Assembly: GCA_014650475.1 (NCBI GenBank)
Contig: BMVA01000013.1
Location: forward strand, 186,001-250,000
DNA length: 64,000 bases
Direction of reading: 5' to 3'
Source: Streptomyces albogriseolus
Lineage (GTDB): Bacteria > Actinomycetota > Actinomycetes > Streptomycetales > Streptomycetaceae
Shown: piece after piece, positions 43,155 through 50,729 of the stretch
How positions within the stretch are numbered: the first letter of the stretch is position 1
Layout: each line of letters begins with the position of its first letter
Program-made: the position numbers and the translations under genes
Notes under the pieces: generated by a model
Database searches by the model: none
What the model saw: the letters and a program-made list of their open reading frames with translations, nothing else
Told to the model about the DNA's origin: nothing

Positions 43155-44660
43155 TTGTCTCCTTCCGTAGTGTCCCCCGTCACACGGTTGCGCGGTCTCA
43201 AGCCCGACTGGCTGCGTGATCCGAAGGTCTGGCGCACCGAGGCGCTGGCCGGCCTGGTGGTCGCCCTCGCGCTGATTCCGGAGGCGATCTCCTTCTCCAT
43301 CATCGCCGGGGTCGACCCGGCGGTCGGCCTGTTCGCCTCCTTCACGATGGCCGTCACCATTGCCATCGTTGGCGGCCGACGGGCGATGATCTCAGCCGCC
43401 ACCGGCGCCGTCGCCCTCGTCATCGCGCCCCTCAACCGCGAACACGGCCTGGGCTACCTCATCGCCGCGGTCATCCTCGCCGGCGTCTTCCAGGTGATCC
43501 TCGGCGCGCTCGGGGTGGCGAAGCTGATGCGGTTCATCCCACGCTCGGTAATGGTCGGCTTCGTCAACTCCCTGGCCATCCTCATCTTCATGGCGCAGGT
43601 CCCCGAGATGACCGACGTGCCCTGGCCGGTCTACCCGCTGATCGTGGCCGGGCTGGCGTTGATGGTGTTCTTCCCGAAGGTCACCACCGTGATCCCGGCC
43701 CCGCTGGTGTCGATCGTGATCCTCACCGTCGTCACGGTCGCCGCCGGGATTGCGGTCCCGAGGGTCGGGGACAAGGGCGACCTGCCGTCCTCGCTGCCGG
43801 TGCCCGGCCTGCCGGACGTGCCCTTCACCCTGGACACCCTCACGACGATCGCCCCGTACGCGTTCGCCATGGCGCTGGTCGGACTGATGGAATCTCTGAT
43901 GACCGCGAAGCTGGTCGACGACATCACCGACACCCACTCCTCCAAGACCCGCGAGTCCATCGGTCAGGGCATCGCCAACGTCGTCACCGGTTTCTTCGGC
44001 GGCATGGGCGGCTGCGCCATGATCGGCCAGACGATGATCAACGTGAAGGTGTCCGGCGCCCGCACCCGCCTGTCGACCTTCCTGGCCGGCGCGTTCCTGA
44101 TGGTGCTGTGCGTCGTCTTCGGTCCGGTCGTCTCCGACATCCCCATGGCCGCTCTGGTCGCGGTGATGGTCATGGTGTCGTTCGCGACGTTCGACTGGCA
44201 CTCCATCACCCCGAAGACGCTGAAGCGGATGCCGACCGGGGAGATCACTGTCATGGTGGTCACCGTCGCGGTCGTGGTCGCCACCCACAACCTGGCCATT
44301 GGCGTCGTCGTCGGCTCGATCACCGCCATGGTCGTCTTCGCCAAGCGAGTGGCTCACCTGGCCGAGGTCACCGCCGTCACCGACCCCGACGGCACCACCG
44401 TCGTCTACCGGGTCACCGGTGAATTGTTCTTCGCCTCGTCCAACGACCTCGTCGGACAGTTCAACTACTCCACCGACCCGGACGAGGTGGTCATCGATCT
44501 GTCGGCCGCCCACATCTGGGACGCGTCCTCCGTGGCCGCTCTGGACGCGATCGAGACCAAGTACGCCCAGCGCGGCAAGACGGTGGAAATCACCGGCCTG
44601 AACGAAGCAAGCGCCTACCTCCATGGCCGGCTCAGTGGAGAACTGGCAGCCAGCCACTGA
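43155..44660 (+). CDS. SulP-family anion transporter with STAS domain
   Basis: A 501-residue membrane transporter with about 10-12 hydrophobic helices. It has the SulP motif ALALIPEAISFSIIAGVDPA near the N-terminus, FGGMGGCAMIGQTMINVK in the middle and a C-terminal STAS domain (GELFFASSNDLVGQFN through WDASSVAALDAIE). Substrates of the family include sulfate, bicarbonate and other anions; none is evident here. The start is a TTG at 43155; a GTG at 43170 is an alternative. Control by the divergent MerR protein is likely from layout and the dyad. Confidence 0.87.
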   Translation: MSPSVVSPVTRLRGLKPDWLRDPKVWRTEALAGLVVALALIPEAISFSIIAGVDPAVGLFASFTMAVTIAIVGGRRAMISAATGAVALVIAPLNREHGLGYLIAAVILAGVFQVILGALGVAKLMRFIPRSVMVGFVNSLAILIFMAQVPEMTDVPWPVYPLIVAGLALMVFFPKVTTVIPAPLVSIVILTVVTVAAGIAVPRVGDKGDLPSSLPVPGLPDVPFTLDTLTTIAPYAFAMALVGLMESLMTAKLVDDITDTHSSKTRESIGQGIANVVTGFFGGMGGCAMIGQTMINVKVSGARTRLSTFLAGAFLMVLCVVFGPVVSDIPMAALVAVMVMVSFATFDWHSITPKTLKRMPTGEITVMVVTVAVVVATHNLAIGVVVGSITAMVVFAKRVAHLAEVTAVTDPDGTTVVYRVTGELFFASSNDLVGQFNYSTDPDEVVIDLSAAHIWDASSVAALDAIETKYAQRGKTVEITGLNEASAYLHGRLSGELAASH

Positions 44661-44675
44661 CGGAACTGCTCTCCA

Positions 44676-44712
44676 CGGGCCGCCCCTGTTCCACATCGCC
44701 AGGGGCGGCCCG
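44676..44712 (+). terminator. Terminator after the SulP gene
   Basis: Perfect 13-bp arms CGGGCCGCCCCTG and CAGGGGCGGCCCG with an 11-base loop, 15 bases after the stop codon. Confidence 0.8.
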
Positions 44713-44749
44713 CGTTCCTTGTGTCGTGGCTTCTCCTCGATGACACCAC

Positions 44750-45058
44750 TCACATGCGTGTCGTGGAAAGTGCCCCATCGCCGTCGTCCTTCCGGTTGCG
44801 CCCCTCGCCGACGTCTAACTGGTCGGCGTACGGGTGAGCCGTGACCAGGACCTTCTCACCGAAGTCGGTGAGTCGCATCCGGTGTCCGTGCTGGCCGCGG
44901 ATGAGGAGTTGTCCTTGGAGGTCTCGTTCCAGGTGCTGAATCTGCGGGGTCAGCGCGGACGGGGACATGCCTGAAGCGCGGCAGTACGCCGCCAGGGAAG
45001 GGTAGTTCGCGGCTTGCAGGAACGGGTGCAGCCGTCGGCGTCCGGCGAACGTTCGCAC
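44750..45058 (-). pseudogene. LysR-type HTH fragment
   Basis: About 80 residues match a LysR-like winged HTH (QAANYPSLAAYCRASGMSPS, then ALTPQIQHLERDL and RMRLTDFGEKVLVTA). The ligand-binding domain is missing, and the tail (about 24 residues) has no similarity I recognise. It is a truncated regulator. Confidence 0.55.
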
Positions 45059-45233
45059 CGCCGGGTGCAGGAGGGCGGGGAAGCGGTCCAGGCCCGGCGC
45101 CTCGACATGGTGCCGGCGCTTGCGCCGTCGAACTTTAGTGGACGGCTACTGCGGTAACCGCGCTCCTTGCGGTGGCGGGCCTCGCGGCCCTGGACGACCG
45201 ATGACGGGCGTTGACCTGCCGGAGGATGACCGC

Positions 45234-45313
45234 ATGACGCAGATCGACAGCCCGCTTCCTCGTCAAGTGGCCGACACCTACGTCGACGCCCTCACCGAAC
45301 TCAACCCGATTAA
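45234..45313 (+). pseudogene. 5' fragment of a DUF885-like gene
   Basis: ATG at 45234, with GGAGG 8 bases upstream, opens MTQIDSPLPRQVADTYVDAL then TELNPI, the conserved N-terminus of DUF885 proteins of Streptomyces. After 45313 the frame loses similarity (family members continue TGTYLG), so the gene is broken at this point. Confidence 0.55.
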
Positions 45314-45389
45314 AGGACACGTTTCGCTGTCTGAGCGGGGTGGCCTGACGTTGCTTCGGGGCCCCGCGGTCCGTGGCTGGTTGTCAGGG

Positions 45390-45740
45390 GACCGGGATCG
45401 GCTGGGTGAGGTTCGCCGGGTTGCGTCCGGGGCGGATATGTGGGCGATGCGCTGCCCCACGGCATGCCCTTCGGGACGCTGCGGACCGAACTGCCGAGCG
45501 CCATCACCCGGCCGAGGGGCTCGTCGACGCTCAGCAGGATCCGCGGCGCTGCCTCGGTTCCGCGTCTGCTTTGGCCACTAGACCGAGGTCGGTGTCGCCG
45601 ATGCGCAGGCCGAGGTAGACGACCGGGCCTTCTTCGGGTACCCGAAAGATCTCCTCGGCATCGCACAACTGTGTGTAAGAGTCGGCCAGAGCCTTCTGGT
45701 CGGCTGTCAGGATCTTGACTTGACAGTGGACATGTTGCTC
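45390..45740 (-). pseudogene. VOC/glyoxalase-family gene, multiply frameshifted
   Basis: Reading the minus strand over three frames gives ILTADQKALADSYTQLCDAE, EIFRVPEEGPVVYLGLRIGD, TDLGLVAKADAEP, then RILLSVDEPLGRVMA, MPWG, RIAHISAPD and NLTQPI. These are the successive strands of a vicinal-oxygen-chelate (glyoxalase/bleomycin-resistance) domain. At least three frameshifts make it a pseudogene. The rest of 45741-45957 shows nothing. Confidence 0.55.
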
Positions 45741-45957
45741 CTGTCGCGAACGGTCACGTTGCTGGGTAGACCGTCCGGGAAGGGTGAACCCATCGGCCCC
45801 ACCTCGCCGCGCGGGACTTTCACAGCGACGTGGCCGTCCCAGCCGAGATGGCGGGTGGACACCGGTCTCCCGGGAGGGGGCCGTACCCGCACAGCATGGA
45901 TGGGATGGCCACTCTCATGGGGCTACTGAGGCCCGGCCCCGGTTGGCGACGAGCGAA

Positions 45958-45999
45958 ACATAGACCGTGATCGCCGGTTGGCCAAACCGGCGATCACGG
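45958..45999 (+). repeat. Dispersed palindrome, copy 3 (upstream of integrase 2)
   Basis: ACATAGACC, then a long perfect stem CGTGATCGCCGGTT / AACCGGCGATCACG around a short loop, 100 bases before the likely start of the second integrase. It is the cleanest copy. Confidence 0.65.
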
Positions 46000-46098
46000 C
46001 AATCCTTGGAGGAGCTCGTCAGCCCCCCGGGCTTGGTGTTCGACATGAACACAGAAGGCTGCGCTGGGGCTCCCACACTCCAAGGAAAGCGAGTAGTC

Positions 46099-47325
46099 CT
46101 GTCTTATCCGATCAAGAAGCTTGCCCCCAATGCCAAGGGGAGGGTCCGGTATCGGTTCGTGGTCGACGCAGGGCCCGATCCCGTCACCGGGAAGCGTAAG
46201 CAGCTGACGCGTACCTTCGGCACGTTGAGGGAGGCGAAGGCGGAGTACGCGAGCATCGTGCATCGTCGCTACGAGGCGGAGCAGGCACCGTTCAGTCAGG
46301 TCACGGTGGGCGAGTGGCTCGATCAGTGGCTGGCCATGAAGGCGGAGGATCTGGAAGAGAGCACTGCCTACAGCTACACCATGACCCTGGCCCGGGTCCG
46401 CGGAAGGCTCGGGCATATCAGGCTCCAGGACCTCACCGAGGACCATGTGACGGCATGGATGCGATGGGCGCTCCAGGAGGGGCGTGGGCGGGGAGGGAAG
46501 CCGGGCACCGGCCTGGGGGCGACCTCGGTCGAGATGTCGCTGGCTCGGCTGAAGGAGGCGCTTGACCGGGCAGTGGCACGGGGCTTGGTCCGGGTGAACG
46601 TTGCTCGGGAGGTGACCGTTCCCCGAAAGGCACGCGAGGCTGAGCGCAGGGCCAGGGCCGCAGTGCCGCCGTGGAGCGTCGCGGAAGTGCGCGCTTTCGT
46701 TCGTGCGATCGCAGGTGACCGCCTGCAGGCACCGTTCCTTTTCGCTCTGATGGGTCTTCGGCCGGCGGAGATCTGTGGCATGCGCTGGGCGGACGTCGAC
46801 CTGGACGAAGCCACGGTGTCCATCACCAACACGCGGACGGTCATGGGGAACGACATCGTGGTGGAGAAGGCCACCAAGTCACCCGCCAGTGAGCGGAAAC
46901 TTCCTCTGCCAGGTCCGGTTGCGGCTGCCTTGACCGCGTTCCGGGCTGCTCAGGCAGACGAGAAGACGGCGGCCGGGCAGGGGTACGAAGACAGCGGCTA
47001 CGTTCTCGTAGACGCCCGGGGCAGGGTGCTCAACGGGCGGCAGCTGCGTGAGCGGGCCTACAAGGTCATGGACCGCAGCGGGCTGCGTCGGGTCCGTCTG
47101 TACGACGCCCGTGCGAGCTGCCTGACGTACCTGGCGAGCCACGGGGTCCCGGACCATCTCCTCGCCCGGTGGGCCGGTCACGCCGACGCGCGGACCACGA
47201 AGCGCTGGTACGTGAAACCGGATGTGGACGACCTGCGGCCGGCGGCGGAGACGTGGGGAGGTCTGGCGAGTGGGTCCGCCCCCGTTCACGAAGAGAATGT
47301 GAGATGTGGGAGCGTGAACGGGTGA
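46099..47325 (+). CDS. Tyrosine recombinase (integrase 2)
   Basis: A close relative of integrase 1, similar over its whole length (about 408 residues from the CTG). It has the N-terminal RYRFVVDAGPDPVTGKRKQL, the core-binding start VTVGEWLDQWLAMKAEDLEE, GLRPAEICGMRW (Arg I), RLYDARASCLTYLASHGVP (Arg II) and ARWAGHADARTTKRWYV (nucleophile Tyr). The CTG at 46099 has AAGGAAA 10 bases upstream, as in integrase 1; an in-frame ATG at about 46045 is the conventional alternative. Its stop overlaps the GTG of the pcaL fragment. It is probably the recombinase of the element carrying the enc cluster. Confidence 0.87.
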   Translation: MSYPIKKLAPNAKGRVRYRFVVDAGPDPVTGKRKQLTRTFGTLREAKAEYASIVHRRYEAEQAPFSQVTVGEWLDQWLAMKAEDLEESTAYSYTMTLARVRGRLGHIRLQDLTEDHVTAWMRWALQEGRGRGGKPGTGLGATSVEMSLARLKEALDRAVARGLVRVNVAREVTVPRKAREAERRARAAVPPWSVAEVRAFVRAIAGDRLQAPFLFALMGLRPAEICGMRWADVDLDEATVSITNTRTVMGNDIVVEKATKSPASERKLPLPGPVAAALTAFRAAQADEKTAAGQGYEDSGYVLVDARGRVLNGRQLRERAYKVMDRSGLRRVRLYDARASCLTYLASHGVPDHLLARWAGHADARTTKRWYVKPDVDDLRPAAETWGGLASGSAPVHEENVRCGSVNG

Positions 47326-47465
47326 GTGAGAAGAACGTCGACAGCATGCAATACCGCTTTGACGGGCCGGAAGAGGCCCCGGTCCTCGTCATGGGGCCGT
47401 CCCTCGGTGCTACATGGCACAGGTTGGAGAGACCGTCTGCGGGCGTCCAGGTCAGTCCAAGATGA
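47322..47465 (+). pseudogene. 5' fragment of a 3-oxoadipate enol-lactonase gene (pcaL/pcaD-like), copy 2
   Basis: GTG at 47322 overlaps the integrase stop (GTGA). The peptide reads MQYRFDGPEEAPVLVMGPSL then GATWH, after which it becomes unrelated (RLERPSAGVQVSPR) and stops. Similarity to PcaL ends at exactly the same codon as in copy 1 (20171-20278), marking the putative crossover. The bases after the crossover also resemble each other in the two copies. Confidence 0.75.
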
Positions 47466-47550
47466 GCGAATAATGCCAGGTGAGGGCGTTCTGCTCCGGG
47501 GGAGTCGACGCAGTCGGTGATAGACGTGTGACAGCGGCGTGTGACGAGAA

Positions 47551-47574
47551 GCCCCGCAGGTGCTCCGGCGGGGC
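47551..47574 (-). terminator. Hairpin downstream of the xis remnant
   Basis: GCCCCGC (47551-47557) pairs with GCGGGGC (47568-47574). It sits past the 3' end of the minus-strand excisionase remnant, in the position of the 48039-48065 hairpin next to the intact copy. Confidence 0.5.
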
Positions 47575-47594
47575 CTCTGAGTGCGTGGGGTTTC

Positions 47595-47765
47595 TTGTCC
47601 GCCGTGAGCACCGCCGCACTCGGGTTCTCCGCTCCCGAGCGCCGAAGCATGGACGCGGTGACGACACACCTCTTACGGCCGACGCACAGCATCCGACCCG
47701 GGAACTCTTCGCGACCAACCAAGTCGTAGCCTTCACCCCTGCAAAGCCCAACACCTTTGTCTGTT
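47595..47765 (-). pseudogene. Excisionase (HTH_17-type) remnant
   Basis: One minus-strand frame reads GYDLVGREEFPGRMLCVG then RKRCVVTASMLRR, a close match to the intact excisionase at 48078-48332 (GYDLVRRGEFPCRVLRIG, TRVVTASLLRV). The upstream part (KVLGFAGV) is in another frame, so the copy is frameshifted. The pair is a tandem duplication with a period of about 0.5 kb including the hairpin. Confidence 0.6.
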
Positions 47766-48038
47766 CCCTCCGATGTTGCGCGGCCCGCGTGGAGCGACCG
47801 CGACGGCATTGCCAGAGGCGATGGTCGCCAGCCTGCCAATCGTCACCGCGGAGGACTTTGCCCGCTTCACCGCGCGACCGCATCGCTCCGCTGGCCTTGT
47901 AGCGGGTGGCATCCCTACACGTCGCCCGCTGCCGAACGCTGCCCGCAACCCGGGACCTGGCCTGGAACGTCAGGGCAGTTGTGCCACAGTGCGGTCCGCT
48001 TCCTGTAGGCGCTCGCTACAAGGGGCTCATGACTCGAC

Positions 48039-48065
48039 GAAGCCCCGCCGGCTCGGCGGGGCTTC
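48039..48065 (-). terminator. Terminator after the excisionase gene
   Basis: Perfect 11-bp arms GAAGCCCCGCC and GGCGGGGCTTC with a 5-base loop, 13 bases past the excisionase stop. Confidence 0.7.
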
Positions 48066-48077
48066 TGTGCGCAGGGG

Positions 48078-48332
48078 TTATGACGGAGTGCAGCGACTGG
48101 TGTGGGCACCGTTGTACTCCGGCTCTCCGCTTTCGAGCACGCGGAGCAAGGACGCGGTGACGACACGCGTGGTACGTCCGATGCGCAGCACGCGGCACGG
48201 GAACTCTCCGCGACGCACGAGGTCGTAGCCCTTCGCCCGAGAGAACCCCAACGCCCTGGAAGCGTCTTCCACGCTGCCCGTTCCGTCCCAGGTGGCGCGG
48301 ATGTGCGTAGGGCTGTAACGGGTGCCTTGCAC
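48078..48332 (-). CDS. Excisionase/MerR-like small DNA-binding protein (Xis)
   Basis: An 84-residue protein from a GTG at 48332. A single winged helix-turn-helix covers most of it: SVEDASRALGFSRAKGYDLV, then RRGEFPCRVLRIGRTTRVV and TASLLRVLESG. This is the HTH_17/Xis pattern found beside integrases of actinomycete integrative elements, where it controls directionality. Being just beyond the right pcaL' site, it more likely belongs to the next element of the array than to the one carrying integrase 2. A second, broken copy lies at 47595-47765. Confidence 0.7.
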   Translation of the reverse strand: MQGTRYSPTHIRATWDGTGSVEDASRALGFSRAKGYDLVRRGEFPCRVLRIGRTTRVVTASLLRVLESGEPEYNGAHTSRCTPS

Positions 48333-49392
48333 CTCGTTGGTCTGTCCGTGCAATTCGGATACTCCAGTTGCTAAGGCGGTGCGGCTTGCGCGCAGCTGAT
48401 GGCGTTTGAAGCTGCTGAAAACGTCTGGCGCCAATGTATGTGGCAGGGCCAGTGGGGCACGGTGCCGACCCGGAAATTGATCAAAACAGCAAGTGACGTA
48501 AGTGAGGTCACCCGCCTTGCGCGCTTAGGTTGATGCCGATGAGCAGGCCACCGTGCTGCATGTCAACTTCATTCCCGGGTGCACTCGAGATGCGATAGAA
48601 ATCGGTCTCCTGCGGTACGGGGAGGTGGGGAGACTGTTATGTGCATCGCAGGATCTTGAGCGCCCACGGCATCTGTTCCACAGCAGCTCTGCGGCAGCGC
48701 AGAGAGCTGAGAGCCGTGCGACGCTTTGAATTGACAGCCGTTTTGACGATTCCTTTCGACGTAGGTGCAGGTAGTGGCGGTGGACCATCAATGATCCGGG
48801 GAGACGCCGGTTTGGCTAACCGGCGATCCCGCGCTATGTTGCTTCGCTTCGCAACATGTCCGCGCAATGTGCGTCCGCTCGTGTAGTCGACTGTTGCAGC
48901 GCTGGCCCCGCCACCGCTTCGGCCTTCCACTGCTCCGTCGGCAACGACACCGACGCCTGTGCCTGGACTAACGCCGGGAGCCAGCCCACATCTCAACGGC
49001 GCAGCACACGTGCGCCTGTTGGCGGCGCATTCCGCCCGAGCCACGGCATGATCTCAGATGGTGTACAGTCCACCGACTTACGTCGCGGACTCCTTCGACA
49101 GCAACGACCTGGCGGCCATCACACGCTCAGTGTGTCCCTTGAGCCGCACGGGGCGATAAATTTGCTGACCGCCCCTGAAGGACACTGGGCGCGTCTGCTG
49201 TCGAGCGTCTGGTTGCCGAGGGGCGCCCGCCCCTTCGCCACCGCGCGCGGTTTGTGGGTTCGAGCGGCCGTAGGAGATCCCGGCGCCGGTCACTAACCGG
49301 TTGTTCGCGTTCTCGGGAAATCAGCGTGCGCGCACGATGCCGACGAGCTTGCCCAGTCCAGCGCCGGCGTCACGGACAGCGGTGGCATCATA
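48333..49392. other. 1.06 kb gap with a dispersed repeat, no clear gene
   Basis: I see no convincing gene. A 33-codon frame at 49058-49159 (MVYSPPTYVADSFDSNDLAA) is unassigned. The segment 48752-48840 is repeated in diverged form at 60283-60372. The last 90 bases precede the radical SAM gene and should hold its promoter. Confidence 0.4.
48804..48840 (-). repeat. Dispersed palindrome, copy 4 (reverse orientation)
   Basis: GACGCCGGTTT / AACCGGCGATC stem followed by CCCGCGCTATGTT. It is the reverse complement of copies 1-3 including the ACATAG box. The similarity with copy 5 extends leftward to a shared CCTTTCGACGT at 48752. Confidence 0.6.
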
Positions 49393-50298
49393 TTGTCGGT
49401 GAGGTGCAAGATTCGCCTGTCCGCAGCCGGCGTTCACTTGTTCGACCGCGTCTCCGGGATGAACGTGCTGCTCGACGAGGTGCCTGTTCCCGCTGAGCAG
49501 TTCTCCCGTGCTCCGCGGTACCTGTCCGTCGCGCTGACCAACGCCTGCGAGTTGCAATGTGCCTACTGCTACGCGCCCAAGCACGCCGCCGCGCTCGGCA
49601 TGGAGCGTGTGCTGGCATGGGCGGTCGAACTCGATGCCGCCGGCTGCCTCGGTGTCGGCTTCGGGGGCGGGGAACCGACCGCGTACCGTCGCTTTGCCCA
49701 ATTGTGTTCGAATATAGCCCAGTCCACGTCTATGGCGGTGACCTTCACGACCCATGGGCAGCGGCTCACACCCGAGCTCGTCGAATCCCTGCGCGGAGCC
49801 GTGCACTTCGTCCGTCTGTCAGTCGACGGGATCGGAGCCACCTACGAGCGGCTCCGCGGCCGACCGTTCGCGGCCGTGGTGCAGGCGGCCGGGTTGCTTG
49901 GCTCCCTCGCCCCGTTCGGCATCAACGCCGTCATCAATGCCGACACGGTCGGCGAACTGGATGACCTCGCCGAGTTCGCCGACAAGGTCGGTGCGTCTGA
50001 ACTTCTGCTCCTGCCGGAGCAGCCGACCGCGGCGACCCTCGGAATCAGTGACGCCGAGGCGCAGCGCCTCGTCGAGTGGGCCGCGACCGCCAGGACCGGG
50101 GTTCGGCTTGCGATCTCCCGCACCGGTCTCGAGGCTGCGCTGCCCACCGCGGAGGCCATCCCAGGCGAGCACCCCCTCGACGCCCACATGCACGTCGACG
50201 CGACCGGCGTCCTGCGCCCCCACGCGTATGCGCCCACAGGATTGTCAGTCGAGGGCTCCATCATGGAAGCCGTGCAGGCGCTGAGGGAGGCACGATGA
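49393..50298 (+). CDS. Radical SAM protein with degenerate SPASM-like tail
   Basis: A 301-residue radical SAM enzyme. The 4Fe-4S/SAM motif is CELQCAYC (Cys52, 56, 59) after LSVALTNA. GVGFGGGEPTAYRRF provides the GGE motif, and FVRLSVDGIGATYERLRG the ribose-contacting segment. The last 50 residues (DATGVLRPHAYAPTGLSVEG) look like the end of a SPASM domain but contain no cysteines, so no auxiliary cluster is expected. The start is TTG 49393 (GGTGG 8 bases upstream) or GTG 49399. Its stop overlaps the next gene by 4 bases. The substrate is unknown; no separate RiPP precursor gene is visible upstream. The operon partner suggests a defence or conflict role, not ordinary metabolism. Confidence 0.85.
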   Translation: MSVRCKIRLSAAGVHLFDRVSGMNVLLDEVPVPAEQFSRAPRYLSVALTNACELQCAYCYAPKHAAALGMERVLAWAVELDAAGCLGVGFGGGEPTAYRRFAQLCSNIAQSTSMAVTFTTHGQRLTPELVESLRGAVHFVRLSVDGIGATYERLRGRPFAAVVQAAGLLGSLAPFGINAVINADTVGELDDLAEFADKVGASELLLLPEQPTAATLGISDAEAQRLVEWAATARTGVRLAISRTGLEAALPTAEAIPGEHPLDAHMHVDATGVLRPHAYAPTGLSVEGSIMEAVQALREAR

Positions 50299-50729
50299 GG
50301 ATCTGGAACGGATACGGCTCGGAGCACTCGATGGACCTGGTTCTGATCGGCCGATTCCAGACGGTCACCGGCGCGAAGGCAGCGGAGGAGCGCATGGAGG
50401 CTCTGCAGGCGCTAGCCGAGGCCGCGTGGTCCGACGACGACTGGCGGAGCTCCGACGAGCGCATGCCTCCAGAACTCGGGGAAGCACTGCGCGAAATGAA
50501 GCTGTACGACATGGGGCGGTACGACGTCGACAACTACGCGTTTGATCACAGCGTCACCCGCGAAGGTGAGACGGTCCGGATCTGGACCGACGAGTCCGAT
50601 GTCCAGGGATTCCTGAAGGTGCTCCTCCATTACGGCGCGAAGGTCGAGGTCTTCTCGCGCCATGAATGGGACGAGGACGCGATCACTCGGTCGGATGCGA
50701 GCAACCGGAGCGACAGTGGATCTGACTGA
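50295..50729 (+). CDS. DUF6375-like small protein
   Basis: A 144-residue acidic protein that begins MRIWNGYGSEHSMDLVLIGR, a signature I associate with DUF6375, then FQTVTGAKAAEERMEAL and FLKVLLHYGAKVEVFSRHEW. It has an alpha/beta look with no known catalytic motif. The ATG overlaps the radical SAM stop, and its own end overlaps the start of the STAND gene by 14 bases, so the three products are made in a coupled way. It might be the substrate of the radical SAM enzyme, a sensor, or an adaptor; none is proven. Confidence 0.7.
   Translation: MRIWNGYGSEHSMDLVLIGRFQTVTGAKAAEERMEALQALAEAAWSDDDWRSSDERMPPELGEALREMKLYDMGRYDVDNYAFDHSVTREGETVRIWTDESDVQGFLKVLLHYGAKVEVFSRHEWDEDAITRSDASNRSDSGSD

Noticed and set aside
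43392-44753. Minus-strand 453-codon frame over the SulP gene
   Set aside because: His/Asp/Gly-rich antisense shadow of a transporter with hydrophobic codon pattern.
45234-45581. A complete new 110-150 residue protein at 45120-45581
   Set aside because: Only the first 26 codons from 45234 resemble a real family (DUF885); the rest is the complement of a frameshifted VOC gene.
49393-50298. Radical SAM protein considered as a prokaryotic viperin or a RiPP maturase with precursor
   Set aside because: The Cys motif surroundings do not match viperin, and no short precursor with a repeated core or leader is visible within 300 bases upstream; the 33-codon frame at 49058 is too far away and uncharacteristic.
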